Origin: CAWAPD01 sp963783865
Lineage (GTDB): Bacteria > Actinomycetota > Thermoleophilia > UBA2241
Assembly: GCA_963783865.1 (NCBI GenBank)
Contig: CAWAPD010000003.1
Coordinates: 1-64,000, forward strand
DNA length: 64,000 nucleotides
Reading direction: 5' to 3'
How positions within the stretch are numbered: the first letter of the stretch is position 1; every line of letters starts with the position of its first letter. The notes beneath the pieces are model-generated. The model was not told the DNA's origin and searched no databases. It saw nothing but the letters and a program-made list of their open reading frames with translations. A program made the translations under genes and the position numbers. Shown here one piece after another: positions 15,084 through 22,918 of this stretch.

Positions 15084-16081
15084 GCTTCTACTCCTTCGTC
15101 GCCGAACGTCTGGCCCAGGCCCGCGGCGATCGCCCGCTCGTAGGCGAGCCGGGCGATCGCCGTGTCCTGCACGCCCACGCCGGTGAGGTCGCAGACGGTG
15201 ATCTCGTCGTCGGTCGCGCGGCCGGGCTTGAGGCCGGCGGTCAGCTCGCCGAGCTCGTCGACGCGGGCCTCGTCGACGAGGCCCGCGTCGACTGCATGGT
15301 GCAGCTCGCCCAGCACGAGGCATTGGGCCTTGCGATCGCAGACCACCCGGTCGGCCTTGCTCAGGCAGTCCGGGAACAGCTCCTGCTTGGTCGGCATGTC
15401 GGCGCCCATGCAGGTGACATGCAGGCCTGGGTGCAGCCAGTTCGCCTGCAGGTAGGGCTCGCGCGACGGCGTGGTCGTGACCACGACGTCGCTCTCGCGC
15501 ACGACCGACTCGGCGGTCGGCGCGATGACCGTCTCGACCCCGAGCTCCCAGGCCATGTCGGCGGCGTAGCGCTGCACCTCGCCGGCGATGACGCCGAACA
15601 CGAGCAGCCGCCTGAACGGGCGCACCATGTGCAGGCCGCGCATCTGGTAGCGCGCCTGGCTGCCCGAGCCGATGACCCCGGCGGTCTCCACGTCGGTGCG
15701 GGCGAGGTGGCGGGCGGCGACCGCGCCGGCGAGCCCGGTGCGCAGCTCGGTCAAGTAGCCATTGTCGACCAGCAGCGCCTTGAGGAAGCCGGTCTCGGCG
15801 CTGATCAGCACCATCGTGCCGGTGCCGTAGGGCAGCCCCTGGGCGGGGTTGTCGGGGAACCCCGAGGCGACCTTCACGGCGAAGCTGTCGAGCCCCTCGA
15901 TGTAGGCGGTCTTGATGTCGACCTCGCCGTTGTGCTCGGGGATCTCGATGGCGATCACCGGCGGCGCGAAGGCGCGGCCCTCAGCCAGCCGCGTGAAACC
16001 CAGCGCGACCGCCTCGAGGGCCTCCTCGTCGAAGCCGGCGCAGCCGCGGATGTCGGCCTCGGAGAGCAAGGTCACATTCAC
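15080..16081 (-). CDS. Ornithine cyclodeaminase/mu-crystallin family protein (EutC-like)
   Basis: The 333-residue protein matches ornithine cyclodeaminases and ectoine-utilisation EutC proteins. PEHNGEVDIKTAYIEG near residue 50, FAVKVASGFPDNPAQGLP near residue 67, LLVDNGYLTELRTGLAGAVAARHLAR near residue 103, and the Rossmann motif VIGSGSQARYQ near residue 138 are visible. Family members cyclise or oxidise amino acids using bound NAD. Ectoine degradation would need further genes such as an ectoine hydrolase, which are not in the window, so the EutC label is only a similarity. GTG 16081 overlaps the stop of the preceding membrane gene, and its own stop overlaps the next start. Confidence 0.87.
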   Translation of the reverse strand: MNVTLLSEADIRGCAGFDEEALEAVALGFTRLAEGRAFAPPVIAIEIPEHNGEVDIKTAYIEGLDSFAVKVASGFPDNPAQGLPYGTGTMVLISAETGFLKALLVDNGYLTELRTGLAGAVAARHLARTDVETAGVIGSGSQARYQMRGLHMVRPFRRLLVFGVIAGEVQRYAADMAWELGVETVIAPTAESVVRESDVVVTTTPSREPYLQANWLHPGLHVTCMGADMPTKQELFPDCLSKADRVVCDRKAQCLVLGELHHAVDAGLVDEARVDELGELTAGLKPGRATDDEITVCDLTGVGVQDTAIARLAYERAIAAGLGQTFGDEGVEA

Positions 16082-17415
16082 GGTGCACCACCGGCTCCGG
16101 CGGCCGCCGCCGCGCGGGCGGGACGCCGCGCGAGGCCGGCCAGGCTCACGAGCAGATAGCCGATGCACGGCGCCAGCAGCGGCGAGACGCTGACCAGGAA
16201 CCGCGACTGGCCGTGGAACAGCGTCGCGTTGACGACGACCCAGGCGGCCACGGTCATCAGGATGGCGTCGGCGGCCGGGCGGCGCCTGGCCACGGCCAGG
16301 CCCAGCGCGGCCGCCCCCACGATCAGCCACGAGAAGTGGACCGTCGACCAGATCCACTCGTGACGGGTCATGAAGCGAAGGACCGACTTCTCGCGCGGCG
16401 CCAGGGCGCGCTTCTTCTCGGGACCGAACACGGTCCGCGCGTTCTCGCTGCTCGAGCCCAGTAGGGCGTCGGTCCAGCGGAAGAGGTAGTACAGCTTCTC
16501 GGGCACCAGCCGAGCGGCCGCGACCGGGTGGTGGGCCAGCCACGACAGCGCCAGGTCCCGGTCGTGGCGGTCGGTGGGAGCCTCCACGGCCTGCGTCGCG
16601 ATGGGCCAGTCGGGGTTGCCGCCCTTGAGCGTGGGGCCGCCGGTGGCCAGCGGGTCCAGGCCCATGCGCAGCGTGTAGCCGCCGTTGGTCGAGATCGTGA
16701 CCTCGTGCATCACGACGGCGTTGCGGGCCACCCAGGGTGCGCAGACGAGGGCGGCCGCCGCGACCATGACGGCGGCGCCGGCAAGGCCGCGGCGGCCGCC
16801 CGCGACCCACAGATAGACGAAGAAGACCGGCAGCACGACGGCCGCCGTAGGCTTGACCAGCGCGCCGGCGCCGAGCAGCACGCCGAGGATGAGCCCCCGT
16901 TCCCAGTTCACCCTCGCCGGGCGGAACGACCCCAGGTAGAGGCAGGCGCCCAGCAGGATCGGGATCATCAGGTTCTCCGACGCCAGCAGCCCGCCGTAGA
17001 CGACGTAGTCGGGCGCGAGCCCGAAGAGCAGGCCGGCGATGAGCCCGGCGTTGCGCCCGCCCAGGCGGTCGCCGAGCGCGAAGGCCAGCCCCGCCGACAG
17101 CCCGCCCAGCAGGATGCCGCTGCCCCGGGCGAAGGTGATCGAGTCGTGGGTGAACGCCAGGAACGGCGCCAGGAAGGCAGGGTACCCTGGCGGGAAGAAC
17201 CCGGTCGGGTGGCCGAGGATCTCGTACCCGTGGCGGTGGGCGAGCGAGACCGCTGCCTGATAGTAGAAGAGGTAGTCGCTCACGGGCTTGGCGTGCACGC
17301 CAAGCACCCAGAGCGTCCGCACCGCCAGGGCCACGACGACGACCAGCCCCACTCGCCAGCCACAACGCCGCAGCCAAGGCCAGGACCCGGCGGCGCCCGA
17401 CCTGCGACGGGTCAC
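16078..17415 (-). CDS. Integral membrane glycosyltransferase (ArnT/PMT-like, GT-C fold)
   Basis: The 445-residue protein has around ten membrane helices and the GT-C layout: a first helix followed by a periplasmic loop with Asp in HAKPVSDYLFYYQAAVSLAHRHGY, then GFFPPGYPAFLAPFL, and a GGLLASENLMIPILLG segment with a conserved Glu typical of this superfamily. It should transfer a sugar from a lipid-phosphate donor on the outer face of the membrane. GTG 17415 overlaps the upstream stop (GTGA). Its presence in an operon otherwise made of amino acid enzymes and an Fe-S protein is odd. Confidence 0.78.
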   Translation of the reverse strand: MTRRRSGAAGSWPWLRRCGWRVGLVVVVALAVRTLWVLGVHAKPVSDYLFYYQAAVSLAHRHGYEILGHPTGFFPPGYPAFLAPFLAFTHDSITFARGSGILLGGLSAGLAFALGDRLGGRNAGLIAGLLFGLAPDYVVYGGLLASENLMIPILLGACLYLGSFRPARVNWERGLILGVLLGAGALVKPTAAVVLPVFFVYLWVAGGRRGLAGAAVMVAAAALVCAPWVARNAVVMHEVTISTNGGYTLRMGLDPLATGGPTLKGGNPDWPIATQAVEAPTDRHDRDLALSWLAHHPVAAARLVPEKLYYLFRWTDALLGSSSENARTVFGPEKKRALAPREKSVLRFMTRHEWIWSTVHFSWLIVGAAALGLAVARRRPAADAILMTVAAWVVVNATLFHGQSRFLVSVSPLLAPCIGYLLVSLAGLARRPARAAAAAGAGGAP

Positions 17416-18707
17416 GAAGACGATCCCCAGTAGCTCCTGCGGCTGAAGAGCGACTCGAGGTAGCGGGATCGCAGCTGCTCGGTGGCCATGACCTGCTTGA
17501 CCGGCGGCAGCTTGAGGACGACGCCGAGGATGGCGGCCAGGGCGCGGTGGCTGGTGGTCGCCTCCGAGAACACGAGGTTCTGCAGGGTGCCGCTCTCGAT
17601 CGCCATCAGCACCGTGCGGTGAGCCGAGTCGAGCGGAGTGACGATGCGGCCCTTGCGGGTCGTCAGGCTCAGGCTGCCGCGCCGGCAGGCTCGCACGCAG
17701 ACGCCGCAGCCGATGCAGGTCGACGCGTCGACGACGGCCTGCTTGGCCGCCGGGTCCCGGCGGTGGGACCTGACGGGATCGACCGAGACCGCGGCCACGG
17801 GGCAGGCGCCGACGCAGGCGCCGCACCCCGTGCAGCGGTCTTGGTCGACGACCGGCAGGAACCGGGTCGTGTGCACGGGGCGCAGGTTCGAGAAGCGGCG
17901 CGCCGCGACCATCGTCTCGCAGCAGCACGAGCAGCAGTGGCAGATGAAGTTCACGCCGTGGCGCACGTTCTCGGCCAACTGGACGAGGCCATGGTCGTAG
18001 GCCTGCTGGAGCAGGTCGAGCGCCTCCTCGGCGTCGATCGTGCGCGCCGCGCCCTGGCGGGTCAGGCACTCGCCGGCCGCGTTCAGGGCCATGCAGGTCT
18101 CCATCGGGGCGTCGCAGGCCTTGCCGAGGTGGTCCATCTTGTGGCGGCAGTAGCAAGCGCCGACGCCGATGTGGGTGGCGCTGGCGATGACCTCGGTCGC
18201 GCGCTCGTAGTCGAGCACGTGCAGGTCGTTGTCGGGCGACAGCGCGGGCTCGTGCACGAGCGCGCGGCCGAGCTGCGTGTCGAACGGCTCGTAGAGGCTG
18301 CGGACGAAGTCCTCCTCCACGTTCATGTACTGGTAGAAGAGCTCGGAGAGCGCCTTGCGGTCGACGCCGCCGTCGGTGCGCATCATCGAGAACTCGAAGA
18401 ACCCGGCCATCGGCGGCGGCAGGAAGAACAGGCGCGACCCGTTCGAGCCGGTGTCGACGATCAGCGAGCGGTCGGCCAGGCCGTCGAGGATGCGCTCCGC
18501 CTCGCGGTTGCTGGTCTTCCAGGCGCGCGCCGCCTGCTCGGCGGTGAACGGCGTCACCGGCAGCTTGGCCGCCAGCTGCGCCTCGTCCTCGGTGAACAGC
18601 AGCGAGAGGATCCGGTAGAGCAGGTCGGACGGCGGCGCGCCGACGGGGAACCGGTTCAGGCGCCGGGTCAGCTGCTCGTAGCTCGATTTGACCGTCCGGT
18701 GGGCCAT
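17412..18707 (-). CDS. Winged-helix-like protein with two 4Fe-4S ferredoxin motifs
   Basis: In the 431-residue protein, residues 1-100 look like a winged helix (TAEQAARAWKTSNREAERIL then LADRSLIVDTG). The middle has many Cys (GVGACYCRHKMDHLGKAC, then ICHCCSCCCETM) as in a family of 4Fe-4S dicluster proteins of anaerobes, and two classical clusters follow: CTGCGACVGACP near residue 295 and CIGCGVCVRAC near residue 332. It probably moves electrons or senses redox state in the cytosol; the partner is unknown. ATG 18707 has a GAGG ribosome site. It is the first gene of the six-gene minus-strand operon, with a divergent lipid kinase upstream. Confidence 0.82.
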   Translation of the reverse strand: MAHRTVKSSYEQLTRRLNRFPVGAPPSDLLYRILSLLFTEDEAQLAAKLPVTPFTAEQAARAWKTSNREAERILDGLADRSLIVDTGSNGSRLFFLPPPMAGFFEFSMMRTDGGVDRKALSELFYQYMNVEEDFVRSLYEPFDTQLGRALVHEPALSPDNDLHVLDYERATEVIASATHIGVGACYCRHKMDHLGKACDAPMETCMALNAAGECLTRQGAARTIDAEEALDLLQQAYDHGLVQLAENVRHGVNFICHCCSCCCETMVAARRFSNLRPVHTTRFLPVVDQDRCTGCGACVGACPVAAVSVDPVRSHRRDPAAKQAVVDASTCIGCGVCVRACRRGSLSLTTRKGRIVTPLDSAHRTVLMAIESGTLQNLVFSEATTSHRALAAILGVVLKLPPVKQVMATEQLRSRYLESLFSRRSYWGSSS

Positions 18708-18780
18708 CGCGTCCCTCGTCGATTGGGGACGACAAGGATATCAGAGGCTCCACGGCGCGCAGCCGTCAGCGTGGAGCCCG

Positions 18781-18797
18781 TATACTGCGGCCACATG
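18781..18797 (+). promoter_or_regulatory. Probable leaderless promoter of the lipid kinase gene
   Basis: A -10 hexamer TATACT (18781-18786) lies eight bases before the ATG at 18795, and there is no Shine-Dalgarno between them. The transcript would begin at or next to the start codon. No -35 is recognisable. The same arrangement recurs at 32083-32088, 36124-36129, 53710-53715 and 60104-60109. Confidence 0.55.
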
Positions 18798-19745
18798 GAG
18801 CCCCTGCTGGTCGTCAATCCCGCCACCGGTCACCGGCGCGAGACGCGCTCGCTCGACGCGGTGCTGGCCGCCGCCGAGCGCGCGCTGGGCGGCGTGGAGG
18901 TCGCCTACACGGGGCGGCCGGGGCACGCGATCGAGATCGCGCGCGCGGCCGCCCTCGCCGGCCGCGACCCGATCGTCGCCGTTGGCGGCGACGGCACCCT
19001 GAACGAGGTCGTCAACGGCGTCATGCAGGCACGCGAGGCTGCGCCGGGGTCGCCGCCGGCGCGTGTCGGCCTGATCGGCCGTGGCACCGGCGGCGACTTC
19101 GGGCGCAGCCTCGACATCGACCACCGCCTCGACTCCTACCTGTCGGCTCTCGCCTCGGGCCGCGAGCGCGCGGTGGACCTGCTGCGGGCGACCTTCACCG
19201 GCAACGACGGCCGGCCGGCGCGACGCTACGTGGTCAACGTGCTCTCTGCCGGGGCCGGCGGCCTCGTCGACCGGTACGTCGCCGGGCTGCCGCGGGCGCT
19301 GGGCGGGCGCGCGGCCTACCTGCTCGCATCGCTGCGGGCGCTCGCCGTCTGCCCGCGCGCCCGCCTGCTCATACGCACGACCGACGCCGCCGGCGCCGTC
19401 GCCGAGCGCGAGCTCGCGGCCTACCTGGTCTGCGTCTGCAACGGCCGCGTCTTCGGCGGCGGCATGCGGGTGGCGCCGATGGCCGATCCCGGCGACGGCC
19501 TGCTCGAGGTCGTCGTCGCGGCGACCGACACGAAGTGGGGCCTGGTGCGGGCCCTGCCCAAGGTATACGCCGGTACGCACCTGGGCGTGCCCGGGGTCGA
19601 GCACCTCAGCGCCACGCGCGTCGAGCTCGAGCTGCTCGACGGGGAAGCGGCCGGGCGGTTCCTGCTCGACGTCGACGGCGACCCGCTCGGCCGCCTCCCC
19701 GTCGCGCTCGAGGTCGTCCCCGGCGCGTTGACGATGCTGGCCTGA
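18795..19745 (+). CDS. Diacylglycerol kinase-family lipid kinase
   Basis: The 316-residue protein shows LLVVNPATGH at the N-terminus, the ATP-binding GGDGTLNEVVNGV at residues 64-76, GLIGRGTGGDFGRSL near residue 103, GAGGLVDRYVA, and VCNGRVFGGGMRVAPMADPGDGLLEVVV near residue 215. These are hallmarks of the DAGK catalytic family (YegS/DgkB-like). It phosphorylates diacylglycerol or a related lipid at the inner face of the membrane. A second member of the family lies at 48753-49643. A GC-rich hairpin behind the stop probably ends the transcript. Confidence 0.88.
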   Translation: MEPLLVVNPATGHRRETRSLDAVLAAAERALGGVEVAYTGRPGHAIEIARAAALAGRDPIVAVGGDGTLNEVVNGVMQAREAAPGSPPARVGLIGRGTGGDFGRSLDIDHRLDSYLSALASGRERAVDLLRATFTGNDGRPARRYVVNVLSAGAGGLVDRYVAGLPRALGGRAAYLLASLRALAVCPRARLLIRTTDAAGAVAERELAAYLVCVCNGRVFGGGMRVAPMADPGDGLLEVVVAATDTKWGLVRALPKVYAGTHLGVPGVEHLSATRVELELLDGEAAGRFLLDVDGDPLGRLPVALEVVPGALTMLA

Positions 19746-19746
19746 A

Positions 19747-19778
19747 GGGGCGGTGGGCGGCTGCGCCGCCCCCGCCCC
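19747..19778 (+). terminator. GC-rich hairpin after the lipid kinase gene
   Basis: The left arm GGGGCGGTGGGCGGC (19747-19761) and right arm GCCGCCCCCGCCCC (19765-19778) pair with one bulged base and a three-base loop. There is no U-tract, as is common in high-GC bacteria. A TACAAT hexamer at 19829-19834 downstream may start the next transcript. Confidence 0.6.
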
Positions 19779-19870
19779 CGCCGGCTTCATCTCCTCCGCG
19801 GGCCCTGCGCGGCCGCGCGCCGGTCGCGTACAATGGACGCCTGAGAGGCTGCGTCCCATGGGGTTGACGG

Positions 19871-21298
19871 GTGCTCTTCCCGACGGTCACGTTCGCGATC
19901 TTCTTCACGCTGGTGTTCGTGGCCAGCTGGCTGCTCATGCCCCGGTTCCGCCTGTGGAAGTGGTTCAGCCTTCTCGCGGGCGCGGTCTTCTACGGCTGGT
20001 GGGACTGGCGCGCCGTAGGGCTGCTGGTCGTCTTGGTCGCGATCAACCAGGCCGGCGCGCGCCTGATCGCCGGCTCCGCCGGCGCCGGCGCGCGCAAGGC
20101 CTGGCTCGCCCTCTCGGTGGCGGCCGACCTGGCCGTGCTCGGCGTCTTCAAGTACTACGACTTCTTCGTCACGTCGGCCGCCAACAGCCTGGCCCACGTC
20201 GGCCTGGGGCTGCAGCCGCCACTGCTCGAGCTGGCGCTGCCGGTCGGCATCTCGTTCCTGACGTTCCGCGTGCTGACCTACGTGGTCGACGTCTACAGGG
20301 GCACGCTCGAGCCGGCCCCGGCGCTCGACTTCGCCGTCTACGTCGCCTTCTTCCCGATCCTGCTCGCCGGGCCGATCGCCCGGGCCTCGGAGTTCCTGCC
20401 CCAGCTGCGCGCGCCGCGCGACCCGCGCCGCATCGACGCGAGCCGCGCCTTCTACCTGATCTTCGCCGGCCTGGCCAAGAAGATGATCCTCGCCGACTAC
20501 CTGGCCACGCACATCGTCAACGGCGTGTTCGCCACGCCGCAGCAGTACAGCTCGCTCGAGACGCTGCTCGGCGTCTACGGCTACGCGGTGCAGATCTACT
20601 GCGATTTCAGCGCCTACTCCGACATCGCCATCGGCATCGCGTTGCTGCTCGGGTTCACGATCCCGGACAACTTCGGCGCGCCGTACACCGCGCGCGACGT
20701 GCGCGACTTCTGGCGCCGCTGGCACATCACCCTGTCGCGCTGGATCCGCGACTACCTGTACATCCCGCTCGGCGGCAACCGCAAGGGAGCGGCCCGCACC
20801 TACGTCAACCTGATGCTGGCCTTCCTGCTCGCCGGTCTCTGGCACGGCGCCTCGTGGACGTTCGTGTTCTGGGGCGGCCTGCACGGGGCCGGCCTGTGCT
20901 TCGACCATGCGCGGGCCGCGCGCCGCAAGGCGCGCGGCGAACCCGATCTGCGCAGCGGCCGTGGCGCCGTGGCGCTGCAGCGGTTCCTGACCTTCCAGTT
21001 CGTCGCCTTCGCCTGGATCTTCTTCCGCGCCGACTCCTTCGGCGGCGCCTGGGCGGTCATCGCCCGGCTGTTCACGGCCTGGGGCCACGCGGGCGCCGGC
21101 GTGACGTTCGGCGTGGTAGCGGCGATCGCCGTCGGCATCGCCATCCAGTACGTGCCGGCGAAGGTCACCGCCGGCGCCCAGATCGGCCTCTCGCGGCTGG
21201 CGCCGGTCGTGCAGGGCGTGGTACTGGCGTGTGGGTTCCTGGTGCTCGACGTGCTCGGCCCCCAGGGTCCGGCCAGCTTCCTCTACTTCAGGTTCTGA
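19871..21298 (+). CDS. MBOAT-family membrane O-acyltransferase (AlgI-like)
   Basis: The 475-residue protein has about ten membrane helices and the AlgI/DltB signatures: AVFYGWWDWRAVGLL near residue 38, FFPILLAGPIARASEFLPQL near residue 160, QIYCDFSAYSDIAIG near residue 241, DFWRRWHITLSRWIRDYLYIPLGGN (His285, quoted in part of the family pattern), and GLWHGASWTF with the catalytic His325. It passes acyl, usually acetyl, groups across the membrane to an extracellular acceptor such as a polysaccharide or teichoic acid. The next gene, one base behind the stop, codes for an SGNH-type protein, the usual partner. GTG 19871 is the start. Confidence 0.9.
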   Translation: MLFPTVTFAIFFTLVFVASWLLMPRFRLWKWFSLLAGAVFYGWWDWRAVGLLVVLVAINQAGARLIAGSAGAGARKAWLALSVAADLAVLGVFKYYDFFVTSAANSLAHVGLGLQPPLLELALPVGISFLTFRVLTYVVDVYRGTLEPAPALDFAVYVAFFPILLAGPIARASEFLPQLRAPRDPRRIDASRAFYLIFAGLAKKMILADYLATHIVNGVFATPQQYSSLETLLGVYGYAVQIYCDFSAYSDIAIGIALLLGFTIPDNFGAPYTARDVRDFWRRWHITLSRWIRDYLYIPLGGNRKGAARTYVNLMLAFLLAGLWHGASWTFVFWGGLHGAGLCFDHARAARRKARGEPDLRSGRGAVALQRFLTFQFVAFAWIFFRADSFGGAWAVIARLFTAWGHAGAGVTFGVVAAIAVGIAIQYVPAKVTAGAQIGLSRLAPVVQGVVLACGFLVLDVLGPQGPASFLYFRF

Positions 21299-21299
21299 G

Positions 21300-22409
21300 A
21301 TGGACGGGACGCGACCGCCGACAGACGACTGGTTCGATCAGCGCGATGCGGCCGCGCCCGTCGAGGAGCATCCGCCCTGGGTCCCGGCCGGGGAGCGGCG
21401 GCCGCCGGCGGACGGGCGGCCGGCGGCGCCGGCCGCCACGGCCGGCGGCCGCCGCCTGCAGCCGGCCGGCGCCGTCCTCGTGGCCGGCCTCGTCGCCTTC
21501 GCGCTCGGGCTGTTCCTCAACGCGGCGAGCCTGCAGCGCACGGCCAAGGCGATGCCGTACGGCTTCACGCGCACCGTGGCCGTCGACGTCATGGGACCGG
21601 TCGCCGGCATCGGCCACTTCCTGTTCCTCGACCGGCCGTCGGCCCAGGCTTCCCGGCTGCTGGGGAGGAGCGCGCCCGAGCAGCAGGAGGGGCGCGTGCT
21701 GAGCGACCTCGGCAAGCCGTCGGCGGCGCCGTCGGCGCAGCCGACGGCGCCGCCGACGGCCGCCCATCCGCTCCGCGTGTGGGTCGGCGGCGACTCGATG
21801 GCCCAGAACACCGGCGCCCAGATCGTGCAGTACGCGCGCCGCACCGGGGTGATGAAGGCGACGCTCGACTACCACATCTCGACGGGCCTCAGCCGGCCCG
21901 ACTACTACGACTGGCCGCAGCGCCTGCGCTACATCCAGCGGTTCGTGCAGCCCGACGTCGCCGTCGCCTTCTTCGGCGCCAACGATGCGCAGCCGGTGAT
22001 GTACGAGGGCCAGGTCCTGCAGGCCGGGTCGCCGCTGTGGGACGCGCTCTATCACCGCCGTGTCGGCGAGGCCATGGACCTGCTGTCGAACGCCGGTCGC
22101 ACGCGTGTCTACTGGGTCGGCCTGCCGATCATGGAAGACGCGGGGTTCAGTCAGCGGGTGGCGATGCTGGACGCCGTCTTCAAGTCGGAGGCCGCGACGC
22201 GCCCGGACGTCGTCTACTTCGATTCGTGGAAGCTGTTCGCGACGTCCAAGGGCGCGTACGCCGACTACCTGCGCACCGCCGACGGCCAGCTCGCCCTGAT
22301 GCGCCAGTCCGACGGCATCCACATGACCCTGGCCGGCGCGTCGCGCCAGGGGTGGGCGATCGTCGCCCGCATCGCCCGCGACTACCACGCGTCACCGCCC
22401 GCGCCATGA
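21300..22409 (+). CDS. Membrane-anchored SGNH-hydrolase-like protein (DUF459-like)
   Basis: The 369-residue protein has a Pro-rich cytosolic N-terminus, one membrane helix at about 56-74, a Pro/Ala-rich linker to about 155, and an extracellular SGNH domain with Ser166 in VGGDSMAQN, Asn228-Asp229 in FFGANDAQP, and Asp338/His341 in SDGIHMT. With the AlgI-like gene directly upstream it forms an O-acetylation pair comparable to AlgI-AlgJ/X, the SGNH domain moving the acetyl group to the sugar. ATG 21300 is one base behind the upstream stop; the downstream gene overlaps by four bases. Confidence 0.85.
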   Translation: MDGTRPPTDDWFDQRDAAAPVEEHPPWVPAGERRPPADGRPAAPAATAGGRRLQPAGAVLVAGLVAFALGLFLNAASLQRTAKAMPYGFTRTVAVDVMGPVAGIGHFLFLDRPSAQASRLLGRSAPEQQEGRVLSDLGKPSAAPSAQPTAPPTAAHPLRVWVGGDSMAQNTGAQIVQYARRTGVMKATLDYHISTGLSRPDYYDWPQRLRYIQRFVQPDVAVAFFGANDAQPVMYEGQVLQAGSPLWDALYHRRVGEAMDLLSNAGRTRVYWVGLPIMEDAGFSQRVAMLDAVFKSEAATRPDVVYFDSWKLFATSKGAYADYLRTADGQLALMRQSDGIHMTLAGASRQGWAIVARIARDYHASPPAP

Positions 22410-22831
22410 GGCCTGGCGCCGAAGGGGGCGACGACGAGCGTCGCGGGGATCAGGGCCCGGGGGAGGCCGGCGACCGGCGGCCGCCGGTCGAGCTGCCGGC
22501 CTCAGACGAGGCCCTGCTCGCCGAGTGCGACGTCGAGACCTTCCGCGCCGGCGGCCCGGGGGGCCAGCATCAGAACGTGACCGACAGCGGCGTGCGCCTG
22601 CGCCACCGGCCTACCGGCATCGTCGTCACCTGCCGGGCGCAGCGCAGCCAGTACCAGAACAAGCAGACCTGCCTGCGGCGCCTGCGCGAGAAGGCGGCCA
22701 AGATGGACGAGCGTCCCGCCCCGCGGGTGCCGACGAAACCCTCCCGCTCCGCCGCCGAGCGGCGCCTCGAGGAGAAGGCGCGGCGCGGGCGCGTGAAGCG
22801 CGCCCGCGCCGCGCCTTCTCCCGACGACTAG
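22406..22831 (+). CDS. RF-1 domain protein (peptide-chain-release-factor-like, GGQ)
   Basis: The 141-residue protein has a charged N-terminus and a single RF-1 domain with GGPGGQHQNVTDSGVRL (GGQ at 52-54), RHRPTGIVVTCRAQRSQYQNK, and a basic C-terminal tail, as in ArfB and RF-H-like proteins. It lacks the codon-recognition domain of RF1/RF2, so it may hydrolyse peptidyl-tRNA on stalled ribosomes. RF-H is often linked to the RNA ligase RtcB, which is not seen here. ATG 22406 overlaps the previous stop (ATGA). The last 60 bases form a 23-bp perfect hairpin (22771-22821). Confidence 0.83.
   Translation: MRPGAEGGDDERRGDQGPGEAGDRRPPVELPASDEALLAECDVETFRAGGPGGQHQNVTDSGVRLRHRPTGIVVTCRAQRSQYQNKQTCLRRLREKAAKMDERPAPRVPTKPSRSAAERRLEEKARRGRVKRARAAPSPDD
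22771..22821 (+). terminator. 23-bp perfect hairpin inside the end of the RF-like gene
   Basis: Bases 22771-22793 (beginning GGAGAAGGCGCGGCGCG) are exactly complementary to 22799-22821, with the five-base loop TGAAG. The hairpin encodes the basic tail of the protein and ends ten bases before its stop codon. It probably acts as the terminator of the MBOAT-SGNH-RF operon, placed inside the coding sequence. Confidence 0.65.
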
Positions 22832-22918
22832 TCGAACAGGGACGGGTCCTGCAGCGGTACGGCGCGCCGTCCGCGTCGCGCGAACGGGTAGAATGCCCAG
22901 TGGCGACCAGGGAGCCAC

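Noticed and set aside
15080..16081. Ectoine degradation cluster
   Set aside because: Only the cyclodeaminase resembles EutC; an ectoine hydrolase and deacetylase are missing from the window.
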